Part shown: positions 35,159 to 44,366 of the stretch, piece by piece | How the letters are laid out: each line of letters begins with the position of its first letter | Numbering within the stretch: the first letter of the stretch is position 1 | Assembly (NCBI RefSeq): GCF_900187225.1 | Contig: NZ_LT906436.1 | Span: forward strand, 2,232,001 to 2,296,000 | Direction of reading: 5' to 3' | Source: Listeria monocytogenes | Lineage (GTDB): Bacteria > Bacillota > Bacilli > Lactobacillales > Listeriaceae | DNA: 64,000 bases | The notes under the pieces: model-generated | Seen by the model: the letters and a program-made list of their open reading frames with translations, nothing else | What the model was told of the DNA's origin: nothing | The model's database searches: none | Position numbers and translations under genes: made by a program

Positions 35159-37882
35159 TTATAGCATGCGTATGTCCTCACTGGAAAAATATTTGCGAGT
35201 TTCTTGATGGCATGTGAAAAAAATGACTTGGTTTTCACTTTTTCTTTTTCGGAGCAGTTGCATCATTTGTCCCATCCTAGCAGAATCAAAATGCACAAAT
35301 CCATCATCAATAATGATTGGTAGTGGAAAATCTTTATGAATCACATCAATTAAGGCAAAACGAATAGCCAAATATAATTGTTCTTTTGTTGCTTGGCTTA
35401 GCTCTTCTGGGAAGAATGGTACAACATTCTTACTTTCTACTTGAAGCCTATTATCTTGTAAGTATACTTTGTCATAGTTACCATTAGTTAAGTGGTTGAA
35501 ATATTCACTTGCTAATTTTAACGTTTTAGGAAGTTTTCCTTCTTGTAACCGTTGCATTGTATCTTGTAAAATTTGAAGCGCCAGTTTTGTTTCTGTCCAT
35601 TCGACTGCTATTTGTTGTAGTTTGCTCTTTTCCGAATAGAATTCTTGCATCAATACCGCGAAAGTCCCGCCTTCTTCTAATTTGTGTATTGCGTGGTTTT
35701 GTGCCGCGAGTGAGGCATGGATTTTTTCTTGTTCTAGTTCTATTTGGCGAAGTGTTTCTTCCAATTGCAGCTCTTTTTCTTTGATAGTTGCTTGGTTTTC
35801 ATATTGATTTAGAGCTATTCGCTTTTCTGGTTCAAGTTGGGCTTCTATTAGAACTAATCGTTCTCGCCAATTCTGTTCTTCTTTTACACGAATTGCAGCC
35901 ATACGAAATTCTTCTTCATTCTTCGCATTAGCACTCGCTAATAAATCTGCTTTTTCTTTCTTTATGAGCAATAAATCTTGCTTAACTAAGTCTAGTTGCA
36001 TCGTTACTTGTTCCAACTTTTCTGCAAGCTTTGCATTTTCAGTTAAGTGGTTCCGATAATAGAGCAAGCCTTGTCGTAAAAAAGTGATTTTTTCTTCTGT
36101 ATCCGTATATTTTCCAGGCAATTCTAAGTTTGCAAGTCTTGCTTTATATACTTCTTGTTTCTCTGCTAATGGTTCTAGTTTTGAGATAAGTTCCATTGCA
36201 AGTTGAGCTTTTTCACTATTTTTTTTATAAACCGCAAGCTCATATGCCCAATTTGCATCGGGATTATGTTTTATTCCTAAATCAGAAAAAAGTTGTTTTA
36301 ATTCCATTGTATGTTGATAAATTGTTTCGTTTAGTTTATTCTCGGTTGCTCTTAGTTCAGCTATTTGTGATGCAATAATGTCCATTTCGTTGAGAAGCTG
36401 TTGCCATTCTTGCCTTATTTTCTTTTGTTCTAAAAAAACTAAAAGTTGTTCATTGTTTGTTGGAAGTGCTTTCCATGTAGTCATAATTGCATAACCCACA
36501 ATAAGCGCAGATACAAAAACAAGTGCTACACTCCAGATAGATTGGAAAACAATCATCAGTGATAAAGCTACAGCAAAAATGCCAAATGAAACAAAAGTCT
36601 TAGTTCTAAATGTTTTAGGCTTCTGTTGCATTTTTTCTTTTGCTTGTTGGAATGTTCTATTATCCCACATATCCATTTCTATTTGATCAATCTTCTTTTG
36701 GAGTTTTTCTTCTGTATCATTAGTAAGTTTTAATTTTAACTGAATTTCATGTTGTTGCTCTTTGTGGAACTGTTCTTTTTCTTTTAAACGGGTCATTGTT
36801 TGTTCAAGTTCGCTCGTCCATACTCTAAATGTTTGTTTTGAGTCAACTTGATGAAAATTAATCTCTTGTTTTAAATTCTTTAACTGGATTTCTCGCTCTC
36901 CAAAAGCTGCATAGGTTTCGATTAAATATGTTATTTCTGCTTCATTTTTGGCAAAAAAAGCGCTATGTTCATAATCATTGTTGCTAATTAGATTTTTTTT
37001 ACGTTCTTCCAATTGAATAAGCTGATTTTGCCATTCTTTTTCTCGGAGCTGTAGGTGTTCTAATCGTATAATTCCATCTGGCGGAAAAGTAGCTTCCTTT
37101 TTTTGGGAAGCCTTATTACTTAGTGCTTTCCATTCTTGGTATAATGGCCACAAATCCCCTAATGTTTCTAATGTATCTAACTCTACTCGTTTAGTTGTTT
37201 TTTCTATTTGCAACTCTGCTTGTCTTGCTGACGCTTGCTCTTTCTCATTAATTAATTCTTCATATTGCGCATTTTGCTTTTTGGCATTTTGAAAAGCTTG
37301 TTGGGCTTCTTTTACTCTTTTAAGCTGTTGATTGATTACTGGATTTCGCCCACTTGGTTTATAAAGACTATCTAGTTTTTTTTGTAATGTTTCTGCTGTT
37401 TTTAAAAGTGCATCCGAGCCAGTTGTTCCTGTCGCTAACAAATAGCGTTCAAACTCTTTCTTCTTCCATTGATGAATATTTTGTAATCCGTGTATATCAA
37501 AAGAAAAGATAGCCTCATAGGTGTTTCGATCAATTTCGCCAATAATTTCTGGCAATTTTTCTTCTCCAGCAGTTTGACCATCACCGTAATATATTCGAAC
37601 ATCTCCAGTTGCTTTTCCTTTTAAACGTTCAATGATGACTTTTCCAAAAGAGGTGTCTTCTAGCGTTAATCTTCCGCCGTATGGTCCACCGTTTTTTGGC
37701 TCCATGCGTGGTATTGATTGTTGTTTCGTTGGAAAACCAAACAAAATACTATGTATAAAAGCCATAATAGTTGATTTTCCGGCTTCATTTTCACCATAGA
37801 AAACTTGAAAATTGGCGATGTTATTAAAATGAGCATCGGACCATTTCCCATAACCAATGATATCAATGGATGTTATTCTCAT
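35159..37882 (-). CDS. yhaN: Rad50/SbcC-like ATPase YhaN with central membrane hairpin
   Basis: 907 aa. Walker [10 protein letters not shown] at residues 30-38; C-terminal signature [17 protein letters not shown] and Walker [12 protein letters not shown]. Two long coiled-coil arms lie between. At about 430-467, where Rad50 carries its zinc hook, there are two hydrophobic helices instead, separated by a short FQSIW turn. The protein should thus be attached to the membrane by its hook end. Overlaps yhaO by 4 bp. In B. subtilis the pair is named SbcE/SbcF and linked to DNA repair. Confidence 0.9.
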   Translation of the reverse strand: MRITSIDIIGYGKWSDAHFNNIANFQVFYGENEAGKSTIMAFIHSILFGFPTKQQSIPRMEPKNGGPYGGRLTLEDTSFGKVIIERLKGKATGDVRIYYGDGQTAGEEKLPEIIGEIDRNTYEAIFSFDIHGLQNIHQWKKKEFERYLLATGTTGSDALLKTAETLQKKLDSLYKPSGRNPVINQQLKRVKEAQQAFQNAKKQNAQYEELINEKEQASARQAELQIEKTTKRVELDTLETLGDLWPLYQEWKALSNKASQKKEATFPPDGIIRLEHLQLREKEWQNQLIQLEERKKNLISNNDYEHSAFFAKNEAEITYLIETYAAFGEREIQLKNLKQEINFHQVDSKQTFRVWTSELEQTMTRLKEKEQFHKEQQHEIQLKLKLTNDTEEKLQKKIDQIEMDMWDNRTFQQAKEKMQQKPKTFRTKTFVSFGIFAVALSLMIVFQSIWSVALVFVSALIVGYAIMTTWKALPTNNEQLLVFLEQKKIRQEWQQLLNEMDIIASQIAELRATENKLNETIYQHTMELKQLFSDLGIKHNPDANWAYELAVYKKNSEKAQLAMELISKLEPLAEKQEVYKARLANLELPGKYTDTEEKITFLRQGLLYYRNHLTENAKLAEKLEQVTMQLDLVKQDLLLIKKEKADLLASANAKNEEEFRMAAIRVKEEQNWRERLVLIEAQLEPEKRIALNQYENQATIKEKELQLEETLRQIELEQEKIHASLAAQNHAIHKLEEGGTFAVLMQEFYSEKSKLQQIAVEWTETKLALQILQDTMQRLQEGKLPKTLKLASEYFNHLTNGNYDKVYLQDNRLQVESKNVVPFFPEELSQATKEQLYLAIRFALIDVIHKDFPLPIIIDDGFVHFDSARMGQMMQLLRKRKSENQVIFFTCHQETRKYFSSEDIRML

Positions 37883-39114
37883 TTTTCATCACCCTCCACT
37901 TCTGCAAGTGTCATTCCTAGTTCCATTAAAGCATTTTCCAAGAGTCTCTCACGCTCTTGTTCCGACAAATCATCCAAGTATCTGTTTGCACCACTTTCAA
38001 GATACAGCGCTTCTACTGATTGATAAAAAGCTGATTCATCTTGTAGTTGCTCAAATGAGCGCATAATTTCTTCTCCTGCTAAATGCGATTCATACCATGT
38101 TTGTAGATTACTTCGATTCGTTATCTCAGTTGTCAATTTGTGGACCCACACAAAAGTAGTGTTTGAAAGCTCTACTTCTTCTTGAAGCATTTGCAACCAG
38201 TCATTTGTATTTATTTTTTGCGAACTAGCCATTTGAATAATTATATGAAGAAAATACGAATGGCTACGTCCTTGATAACTTTCTAGAACATTAGTAATTT
38301 CTCGGTAAAAGGCATTTATTTCACTATTTTTCGGCAACGGGATGATAATTTCTTCCCAAATAATCGGACTTGTACCAATAAAATCAATTGTTGTACTTGC
38401 TTCTGATAAGTTGATGATACTTGCGCCTTTTTCACCTGATTCTTTGCGGTTTCGCCCTTGAATATTTCCTGGGTAATAAATGCTAGGAGACTCTGCAAGC
38501 AATTGTCTCTTATGAATATGACCTAGTGCCCAGTAGTCAAAACCTTTTTTGCTAATTTCTTGCACGCGAAATGGGGCGTAGACATCATGTTCCTCGCTAC
38601 TAGATACTTCTGAGCCATGTAATAACGCAATATGAAAATCAGCATCACCTTGAACCTTGTATTCATCTATTCGGCTTGAGCGAATATGGCGTTCATTGTA
38701 ACTAAATCCATAAATATTAACGCTCACACCGGTGGCTGTTTTATGCAACATTACTTCTACTTGCTCTGAAAAAACGTGAACATTGCTTGGTAATGCGAGT
38801 TTTTCTTTATGCTTTTCTATAAAATCATGATTTCCATGAATCATAAACACGGGGATGTTCGCCACTTCTAACCGTTTCATTTCTTTTGCAAAACGCGCTT
38901 GAGCACGGACACTTTGATCTTCACTATCATATATATCTCCAGCAATTAAAACGAAATCTACTGCTTCTTTTATCGCCACAGTTGTAATCCGTTCTAATGA
39001 TTGAAATGTGCTTTCTTGTATAGCAGAAAAAAGCGGCTGTGGTAGCGTCGAAAGCCCGATGAAAGGACTATCTAAATGTAAATCAGCCATATGTAAAAAT
39101 CTGATTTCTTTCAT
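37879..39114 (-). CDS. yhaO: Mre11/SbcD-like metallophosphoesterase YhaO
   Basis: 411 aa. All calcineurin-type motifs are present: HMADLHLDSPF, IAGDIYDSED, MIHGNHDF, ALLHGSE and YWALGHIHKRQ. The C-terminal part is the helical YhaN-binding region. Likely the nuclease partner of YhaN, encoded in the same unit with a 4-bp overlap. AGGAGG ribosome site. Confidence 0.92.
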   Translation of the reverse strand: MKEIRFLHMADLHLDSPFIGLSTLPQPLFSAIQESTFQSLERITTVAIKEAVDFVLIAGDIYDSEDQSVRAQARFAKEMKRLEVANIPVFMIHGNHDFIEKHKEKLALPSNVHVFSEQVEVMLHKTATGVSVNIYGFSYNERHIRSSRIDEYKVQGDADFHIALLHGSEVSSSEEHDVYAPFRVQEISKKGFDYWALGHIHKRQLLAESPSIYYPGNIQGRNRKESGEKGASIINLSEASTTIDFIGTSPIIWEEIIIPLPKNSEINAFYREITNVLESYQGRSHSYFLHIIIQMASSQKINTNDWLQMLQEEVELSNTTFVWVHKLTTEITNRSNLQTWYESHLAGEEIMRSFEQLQDESAFYQSVEALYLESGANRYLDDLSEQERERLLENALMELGMTLAEVEGDEK

Positions 39115-39191
39115 GACTTTCGCCTCCTATAAAAACCGAATATACGTTCTTATTATATCGTACTATTGCATTAGGTACAAGCATTTCCAAT

Positions 39192-39239
39192 AAAAAAATG
39201 ACCCTATTATCTGCTAAATAAATAACAAATAATAGAGCC
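39192..39239 (-). terminator. Terminator of yheA
   Basis: GGCTCTATTAT/ATAATAGGGTC stem (wobble pairs) followed by seven U. Confidence 0.7.
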
Positions 39240-39256
39240 ACTTGGTTTAACGAAAA

Positions 39257-39610
39257 TTAATCATTAGCTACATTATAAAGATCTTGTAATGGCGTCATGA
39301 TAATGCGATTTAGATCATTGATAATTGTGCTCATCGCTTGCTCTTTTTCCATTAGTTTAACGATTAGTTCGTTTTCTTGAACTTCTTGCGCTACTTGTTG
39401 TGCTACATCTACTGTTTCATCGTCAATTTCTTGACCAGTCATTTGTTTTTCTTGGATAGTTACTTGAACATCGCGAAAACGTTCGAATTTTGCTTTTGCA
39501 TCTGCATTTTCGTTTACTTCACGGTATGCATCTTGCAAGCTGATGAATTCAGGTGTTTCACGAATTCCTTTGTCTAAATCATGTGCTAAATCATAAATAT
39601 TAACTGCCAT
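39257..39610 (-). CDS. yheA: YheA/YmcA/YlbF-family helical protein
   Basis: 117 aa all-helical protein of the YlbF/YmcA/YheA superfamily ([20 protein letters not shown] start; [19 protein letters not shown] middle). The ATG at 39610 follows GGAGG at eight bases; the frame opens five codons earlier without a site. YlbF and YmcA form an RNase Y complex; YheA itself is uncharacterised. No cysteines for an Fe-S cluster, unlike YlbF/YmcA. Confidence 0.88.
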   Translation of the reverse strand: MAVNIYDLAHDLDKGIRETPEFISLQDAYREVNENADAKAKFERFRDVQVTIQEKQMTGQEIDDETVDVAQQVAQEVQENELIVKLMEKEQAMSTIINDLNRIIMTPLQDLYNVAND

Positions 39611-39691
39611 TGATAAATCCTCCAAATATCTGTATTTGTCACTTCTGTTTCACTATAACAAAAAGTCGCCGGTTATTCCAGTATAAAAGAA

Positions 39692-40825
39692 CTAAATCCA
39701 CATTGCGAGAATTCCTTGAATAATTCCAATAAAACCTCCTAAAATCCCACCTAAATAAGTAATCATTTTCAATTCTCTTCCAGAAATCTCTACAACAAGT
39801 TTTTCGATTTCAGGTAAAGAAAAAGTGGCAATTTGTGTTTCGACTAGTTTCGCTAAGTCCATTCTCTCTACTATTTCCGCGCTATGCGTTGCTACAAAAT
39901 CAAGCATCCGTTCTACTGCAAATGGAATTACTTTTTCTGTAATAGCTGCCTCATAGCCACGTAGTATCACTTGAATGGGCTGATTAAATAATTTCTCATG
40001 AGGTAAAGTTTGGATAAGTTCAGAAGTAAGTTGTCCAGCTAAATGAGCTTGCTTTTCAGTCGGGATAAGCTCTTGTAATTCTTTTGCTTCGAAGTTTTTC
40101 CATTCTGTTGTTAGAAGCTGGTTAATTAGATTTTTGGTGTCTTCTTGACCAATGAGTTTTAAGCCTTCTTGTGGAATTTTTTCAGAAAAGCTATCGATAT
40201 TAATAAACATTCTAGCCATGCTTCCCATTTTGCCGTGTTCTTCAAAGAATTTTTGTAGCATTTGTTTAATTTGGATTTTGCCTTCTTCACTCGCTACAAA
40301 TAATGTCATTTTGCTCGTGATTCTTTCTGTTACATGTGGTAGTTTAGTTGTTAGTTCTGACTCTAACATTGTTGGAATTAAATCGCTCATTTTTGTCGTT
40401 TTTTTAGTAGTTAGAAAGTGGTTGATTTCTTTCTCTAAGGTTTTTTCTATCCATGCCATAGAACGGATTTCTGCATTTTCATAACCAAAATGATGTAGGA
40501 GTTCATTAGGTGTTGTTTCTAATTTCATTTTTTCATGGAACATTTTCGTAATGGTATCAGTTATTTCTTTTTGTAAATTCTCATCTAGCAAACGAGCACG
40601 AATGGCGTCTTCTGTAAGCAAATGACTCACTACTACTTTTCCGATGTGCTCGGCTAGTTCATCACGTCGTTTTGGGATTAAACCTGGGGTAAATGGTAAA
40701 CGTTTATTAAATAGGTAAATGGCTTTGTAGGGGCGAAAAAGCATTCGGATGGCTATATAATTCGTCATTGCGCCAATAAATCCGCCAATCACTGCCATTA
40801 AAAGTATCGTAAATAACACTGACAT
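39692..40825 (-). CDS. yheB: DUF445 membrane protein YheB
   Basis: 377 aa. N-terminal membrane helix (LFTILLMAVIGGFIGAMTNYIAI) and C-terminal helix (YLGGILGGFIGIIQGILAMWI) enclose a long amphipathic helical domain. DUF445 family, spore/cell-envelope associated in Bacillus; no known function. The ATG at 40825 has AGGAG at proper distance. Pairs with yheA as in Bacillus. Confidence 0.9.
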   Translation of the reverse strand: MSVLFTILLMAVIGGFIGAMTNYIAIRMLFRPYKAIYLFNKRLPFTPGLIPKRRDELAEHIGKVVVSHLLTEDAIRARLLDENLQKEITDTITKMFHEKMKLETTPNELLHHFGYENAEIRSMAWIEKTLEKEINHFLTTKKTTKMSDLIPTMLESELTTKLPHVTERITSKMTLFVASEEGKIQIKQMLQKFFEEHGKMGSMARMFINIDSFSEKIPQEGLKLIGQEDTKNLINQLLTTEWKNFEAKELQELIPTEKQAHLAGQLTSELIQTLPHEKLFNQPIQVILRGYEAAITEKVIPFAVERMLDFVATHSAEIVERMDLAKLVETQIATFSLPEIEKLVVEISGRELKMITYLGGILGGFIGIIQGILAMWI

Positions 40826-40874
40826 GTTTTGCATCTCCTAATATTTGTCTAGTAAAAGTGGTTTCATTATACGT

Positions 40875-40907
40875 GAAAAATCCCTAGACAACAATTGTTT
40901 CTAGGGA
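40875..40907 (-). terminator. Terminator of fumC
   Basis: TCCCTAGAAACA/TGTCTAGGGA stem with a small bulge and UUUUU. Confidence 0.75.
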
Positions 40908-40928
40908 AGTTCATTCTAAAGTATGAGA

Positions 40929-42296
40929 TTACAAATTAGTCATTTTCAATGGATTTATCCACAAATCAAATTCTTTTTCTGTCACAAAGCCGGTTTTGAT
41001 TGCCGCTTCTTTTAATGTCGTATTTTCATCAAAAGCCAGTTTGGCAATTTTAGCAGCTTTTTCATAGCCGATATGCGGATTCAATGCTGTAACAAGCATT
41101 AGGGAGTCATTTACTTTTGTTTCAATAACTTTTTCATTCGCAGTAAGTCCTTCCAAACAATGCACTCGGAACGAACGCATGCTATCTGCAAGAAGTTTGA
41201 TAGATTCTAGGAAATTAAAAATGATAACCGGCTTGTAGACATTTAACTCAAAGTTCCCTTGGCTTGCGGCAACATTAATTGTCACATCATTTCCCATGAC
41301 TTGAGCCGCTACCATCGTAATTGCTTCACATTGGGTAGGGTTTACTTTCCCGGGCATAATAGAGCTTCCTGGTTCATTAGCTGGTATCTCTAGCTCACCT
41401 ATGCCGCTACGTGGTCCACTTGCTAATAAACGGATATCATTAGCAATTTTCATTAGATCCGAAGCAAGGCTACGAATGGCGCCATGAACAAAATTAATCG
41501 GACTATGACTAGTTAAAGCAAAATACTTATTGGAATCAGAAGTAAAAGGATATCCCGTTTGTTTCATCAATTCTTCGGCAACCTTATCACCAAAATCACG
41601 TGAGGCATTTAAGCCCGTTCCAACTGCAGTCCCGCCAATTGCAAGTGGCAAAATTGCTTTCATACTTGTTTCAAGATAGTTTTTATTATTTGTAAGACAT
41701 GCTTCCCAGCCACTAATTTCTTGACCAAGTGTTAAAGGAGTTGCATCTTGTAAATGCGTTCTACCAATTTTAACGAGATGCATATATTTATTTTTCTTCT
41801 CTGTCAAAACAGCTTCCATTTTAGTTATTTCTGGTAAAAGTTTTGTTACTAAAGCCCCGTATGCGGCAATGTGCATCGCTGTTGGAAATGTGTCGTTCGA
41901 GCTTTGTGACATGTTAACATCATCATTTGGATGAATTTGTCCTTCGCCTAAAGTTAAGTTGGCAACGTGTGCGATAACTTCATTGACATTCATGTTGCTC
42001 TGCGTTCCGCTTCCTGTTTGCCAAACGACTAAAGGAAAATGCTCATCTAGTTCTCCTTGAATGATTTGATCACAAACCTGGCCAATCGCTATCGCTTTTT
42101 CTTCGGCTAGTTTTCCTTCTGCTGCGTTCACTTTTGCAGTGGCTTTCTTTAACTGAGCAAAAGCATATATAATTTCTATCGGCATAGGATTATCACCAAT
42201 AGCAAAATTCCTTTTACTTCGTTCTGTTTGCGCTCCCCAATATTTCGTCGCATCTACAGAAATTTCTCCAAGCGTATCTCGCTCTATTCGTTCCAT
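40929..42296 (-). CDS. fumC: Class II fumarate hydratase
   Basis: 455 aa. Signature [11 protein letters not shown] is intact; catalytic serine loop in the same segment, and the general base region [16 protein letters not shown]. Interconverts fumarate and malate. Listeria lacks a full TCA cycle, so this enzyme probably serves the reductive branch. Its own GGGGTGG ribosome site; single gene. Confidence 0.96.
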   Translation of the reverse strand: MERIERDTLGEISVDATKYWGAQTERSKRNFAIGDNPMPIEIIYAFAQLKKATAKVNAAEGKLAEEKAIAIGQVCDQIIQGELDEHFPLVVWQTGSGTQSNMNVNEVIAHVANLTLGEGQIHPNDDVNMSQSSNDTFPTAMHIAAYGALVTKLLPEITKMEAVLTEKKNKYMHLVKIGRTHLQDATPLTLGQEISGWEACLTNNKNYLETSMKAILPLAIGGTAVGTGLNASRDFGDKVAEELMKQTGYPFTSDSNKYFALTSHSPINFVHGAIRSLASDLMKIANDIRLLASGPRSGIGELEIPANEPGSSIMPGKVNPTQCEAITMVAAQVMGNDVTINVAASQGNFELNVYKPVIIFNFLESIKLLADSMRSFRVHCLEGLTANEKVIETKVNDSLMLVTALNPHIGYEKAAKIAKLAFDENTTLKEAAIKTGFVTEKEFDLWINPLKMTNL

Positions 42297-42365
42297 TTCG
42301 CCACCCCTTTTTATTCTATTTTAGTATAAAGCGGATGTTTTCGCAAAACACATGGAAAATGTTCG

Positions 42366-43160
42366 CTATTCCGTTTTTGGAAGTGCTTTTATTTTAATCA
42401 TTAGAACAGTCAAGCCTACAAGTAAGATAATCCAGGCTGCAGTAATCAAAATTGTGGGAATAAAATAATCCATCGTCTTACCGGACATAATAAGCATAGT
42501 CGCATTTTTACTTAAATACGCCGGATTAAATATTTGAATCCAGCCACCAAGTCCACTGATTAGTCCTAAAACAATCGCTATAAAGACACTAATCATTGCA
42601 ACAACGGCATTACTATCAAAAATTGAGCTCGCAAAAACCACCAAACTAATAACAAAAATAAACCAAACGGCATACACAAAAAATCCCTCAACTAATGAAT
42701 TAATCGCTAATTCTCCAAATAGAAAGTACGTATAGTAAGCAGCCAAGACATAGCCGATTAAAAGCGAACTTAACCCCACCACACATTGCATTACCCATTT
42801 CGATAACACGTATTCCACAGCGCTCACTGGCCTTGTCATAATAAATGCCAACATACCTCTTGTTCGGTCATTTTGAATACAAGCCATCGCAACAACGATG
42901 ATAATGATAATACCAATTTGATCAAACTGGGAGCCTAGTGTTTGTGCCATCACTTCCTGAGCTGATTGATTCCCCATTAGTGCAACTACCTGCTCCGTTT
43001 CCGCCCCTGTGCCAACTGCTTTTAGAATTTCTGGTAAAAAATACATCATTAGTGGTTGTGTGAGCCCAAGAAGTGCGAATACAATCGGAAGCCAGATAAT
43101 TTTTAAACTTCGACGTTGTTCCAGCCATTCTTTTGCTAATAAAGCATTAAAATGTGTCAT
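42366..43160 (-). CDS. ABC-2 type permease
   Basis: 264 aa, six predicted membrane segments, ABC-2 exporter architecture (KEWLEQRRSLKIIWLPIVF N-terminus; GMLAFIMTRPVSAVEYVLSKW cytoplasmic loop). Last of a three-gene operon whose ATPase overlaps by 4 bp. Resembles YxlG of Bacillus (sigma-Y operon), but substrate is unknown. Confidence 0.88.
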   Translation of the reverse strand: MTHFNALLAKEWLEQRRSLKIIWLPIVFALLGLTQPLMMYFLPEILKAVGTGAETEQVVALMGNQSAQEVMAQTLGSQFDQIGIIIIIVVAMACIQNDRTRGMLAFIMTRPVSAVEYVLSKWVMQCVVGLSSLLIGYVLAAYYTYFLFGELAINSLVEGFFVYAVWFIFVISLVVFASSIFDSNAVVAMISVFIAIVLGLISGLGGWIQIFNPAYLSKNATMLIMSGKTMDYFIPTILITAAWIILLVGLTVLMIKIKALPKTE

Positions 43161-44062
43161 TTGCCCACCTTCTCCATAAAAATTTCCTCTAAACTTTGGT
43201 GTCTATTTTCAACACGAATAAATTCACCATCTATTTGTAATAAAGAGCTCAAAACAGCTTCTGATCCAGCTTTTTGATTAGTTGTGTAAACTTGATAGAC
43301 CATTCCAACTTTTTCAATTTTTTCCACGTATTTATTTTGAAGCAGTAACGTTTGCCAAGCTTCACTATTTCCATTAAATTCGACATCAAACACCGGAGAG
43401 CTTTCTTCTTCCATAAGTTGCACTACGGTTTTATCTGCAACTAATTCGCCATTTTTGATAATGGCAATGCGGTCACAAATTTCTTCAGCATCTTTTAAAA
43501 TATGTGTAGAAAATAAGATAGTAATCTCTTTTTTTAGTTTGTCTAATAGCAGCATCATTTCGCGGCGACCAATAGGATCAAGTGCAGATACTGGTTCATC
43601 TAGTACAAGGAGTTCTGGTCGATGCAAAATGGCTTGAGCAATCCCGAGTCGTTGTCGCATTCCACCTGAATACGTACTAATTTTTTTATTTGCACTCTCT
43701 TCTAACCCTACCAATAATAAGACCTCGTTAATACGAGCTTTTAGATCCGTCTTTTCCATATTAGATAGCTTTCCCATAAAATGAAGGCATTCCGTCGCAC
43801 TCATCCAACCATAAAATTCTGGATACTGCGGTAAAAAACCAATTTTCTCTCGAACTAATTTTGCACTTTCACCATCTAAAGTAATTTGTCCTTCATCCTG
43901 TGTTAAGATTTGGACAATCATATTAATCATCGTTGATTTTCCAGCCCCATTAGGACCGATAAGTGCCACACATTCTTTTTCATTGATAGTGAGGTCAATT
44001 CCTTTAATGACCCATTTGCCATTATATTTTTTCTTTAGCCCTTGAATTTCTAATTTTTTCAT
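43157..44062 (-). CDS. ABC transporter ATP-binding protein
   Basis: 301 aa. Walker A GPNGAGKST, Q-loop FLPQYPEFYGWM, signature YSGGMRQRLGIAQAI, Walker B LLVLDEPVSALD and H-loop STHIL. A 90-residue C-terminal extension is typical of drug/lantibiotic-type exporters. It overlaps the preceding gene's stop by one base and the permease by 4 bp, similar to YxlF. Confidence 0.92.
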   Translation of the reverse strand: MKKLEIQGLKKKYNGKWVIKGIDLTINEKECVALIGPNGAGKSTMINMIVQILTQDEGQITLDGESAKLVREKIGFLPQYPEFYGWMSATECLHFMGKLSNMEKTDLKARINEVLLLVGLEESANKKISTYSGGMRQRLGIAQAILHRPELLVLDEPVSALDPIGRREMMLLLDKLKKEITILFSTHILKDAEEICDRIAIIKNGELVADKTVVQLMEEESSPVFDVEFNGNSEAWQTLLLQNKYVEKIEKVGMVYQVYTTNQKAGSEAVLSSLLQIDGEFIRVENRHQSLEEIFMEKVGK

Positions 44063-44259
44063 TAGTTACCTTCCTCTTTTCGGCCAAAAATAAAGTAGGC
44101 AATTGGGCCAAAAATGTTGATAACGATAATAACAACTAGCCAGATAACCGGATTTTTTCGTTCATTCCAGTTTTTTGTTAAGTCAATAATAGCTGTTAAT
44201 AATAAAGCTAAATAGAGAAGAATTACGGGTATAATTAATGCAATTTGTGTTTTATCCAA
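44062..44259 (-). CDS. Small PLDc_N (YxlE-like) membrane protein
   Basis: 65 aa. Two membrane segments and the family pattern NPVIWLVVIIVINIFGPIAYFIFGRKEE. These immunity/anti-sigma-like small proteins accompany ABC exporters (YxlE in Bacillus). TTG at 44259 has GAGGTG at six bases; a GTG three codons earlier at 44268 is an alternative. First of the operon. Confidence 0.8.
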   Translation of the reverse strand: MDKTQIALIIPVILLYLALLLTAIIDLTKNWNERKNPVIWLVVIIVINIFGPIAYFIFGRKEEGN

Positions 44260-44278
44260 TGTACTCACCTCATCCTTT

Positions 44279-44316
44279 GTTATACTTATTGTATAACAGT
44301 TATAATATTAATGCAA
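44279..44316 (-). promoter_or_regulatory. Promoter with operator of the small-protein/ABC operon
   Basis: Minus strand -35 TTGCAT (44311-44316), 17-bp spacer, -10 TACAAT (44288-44293). The perfect repeat GTTATAC-N5-GTATAAC (44279-44297) covers the -10 and start site, so a repressor is likely. No regulator gene is adjacent. Confidence 0.6.
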
Positions 44317-44320
44317 TATA

Positions 44321-44364
44321 AAAAAGCACATTTTACTAGAGATATCATAGTAAAATGTGCTTTT
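44321..44364 (-). terminator. Terminator of the PBP gene
   Basis: AAAAGCACATTTTACTA/TAGTAAAATGTGCTTTTT, 17-bp perfect stem. Confidence 0.9.
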
Positions 44365-44366
44365 AA

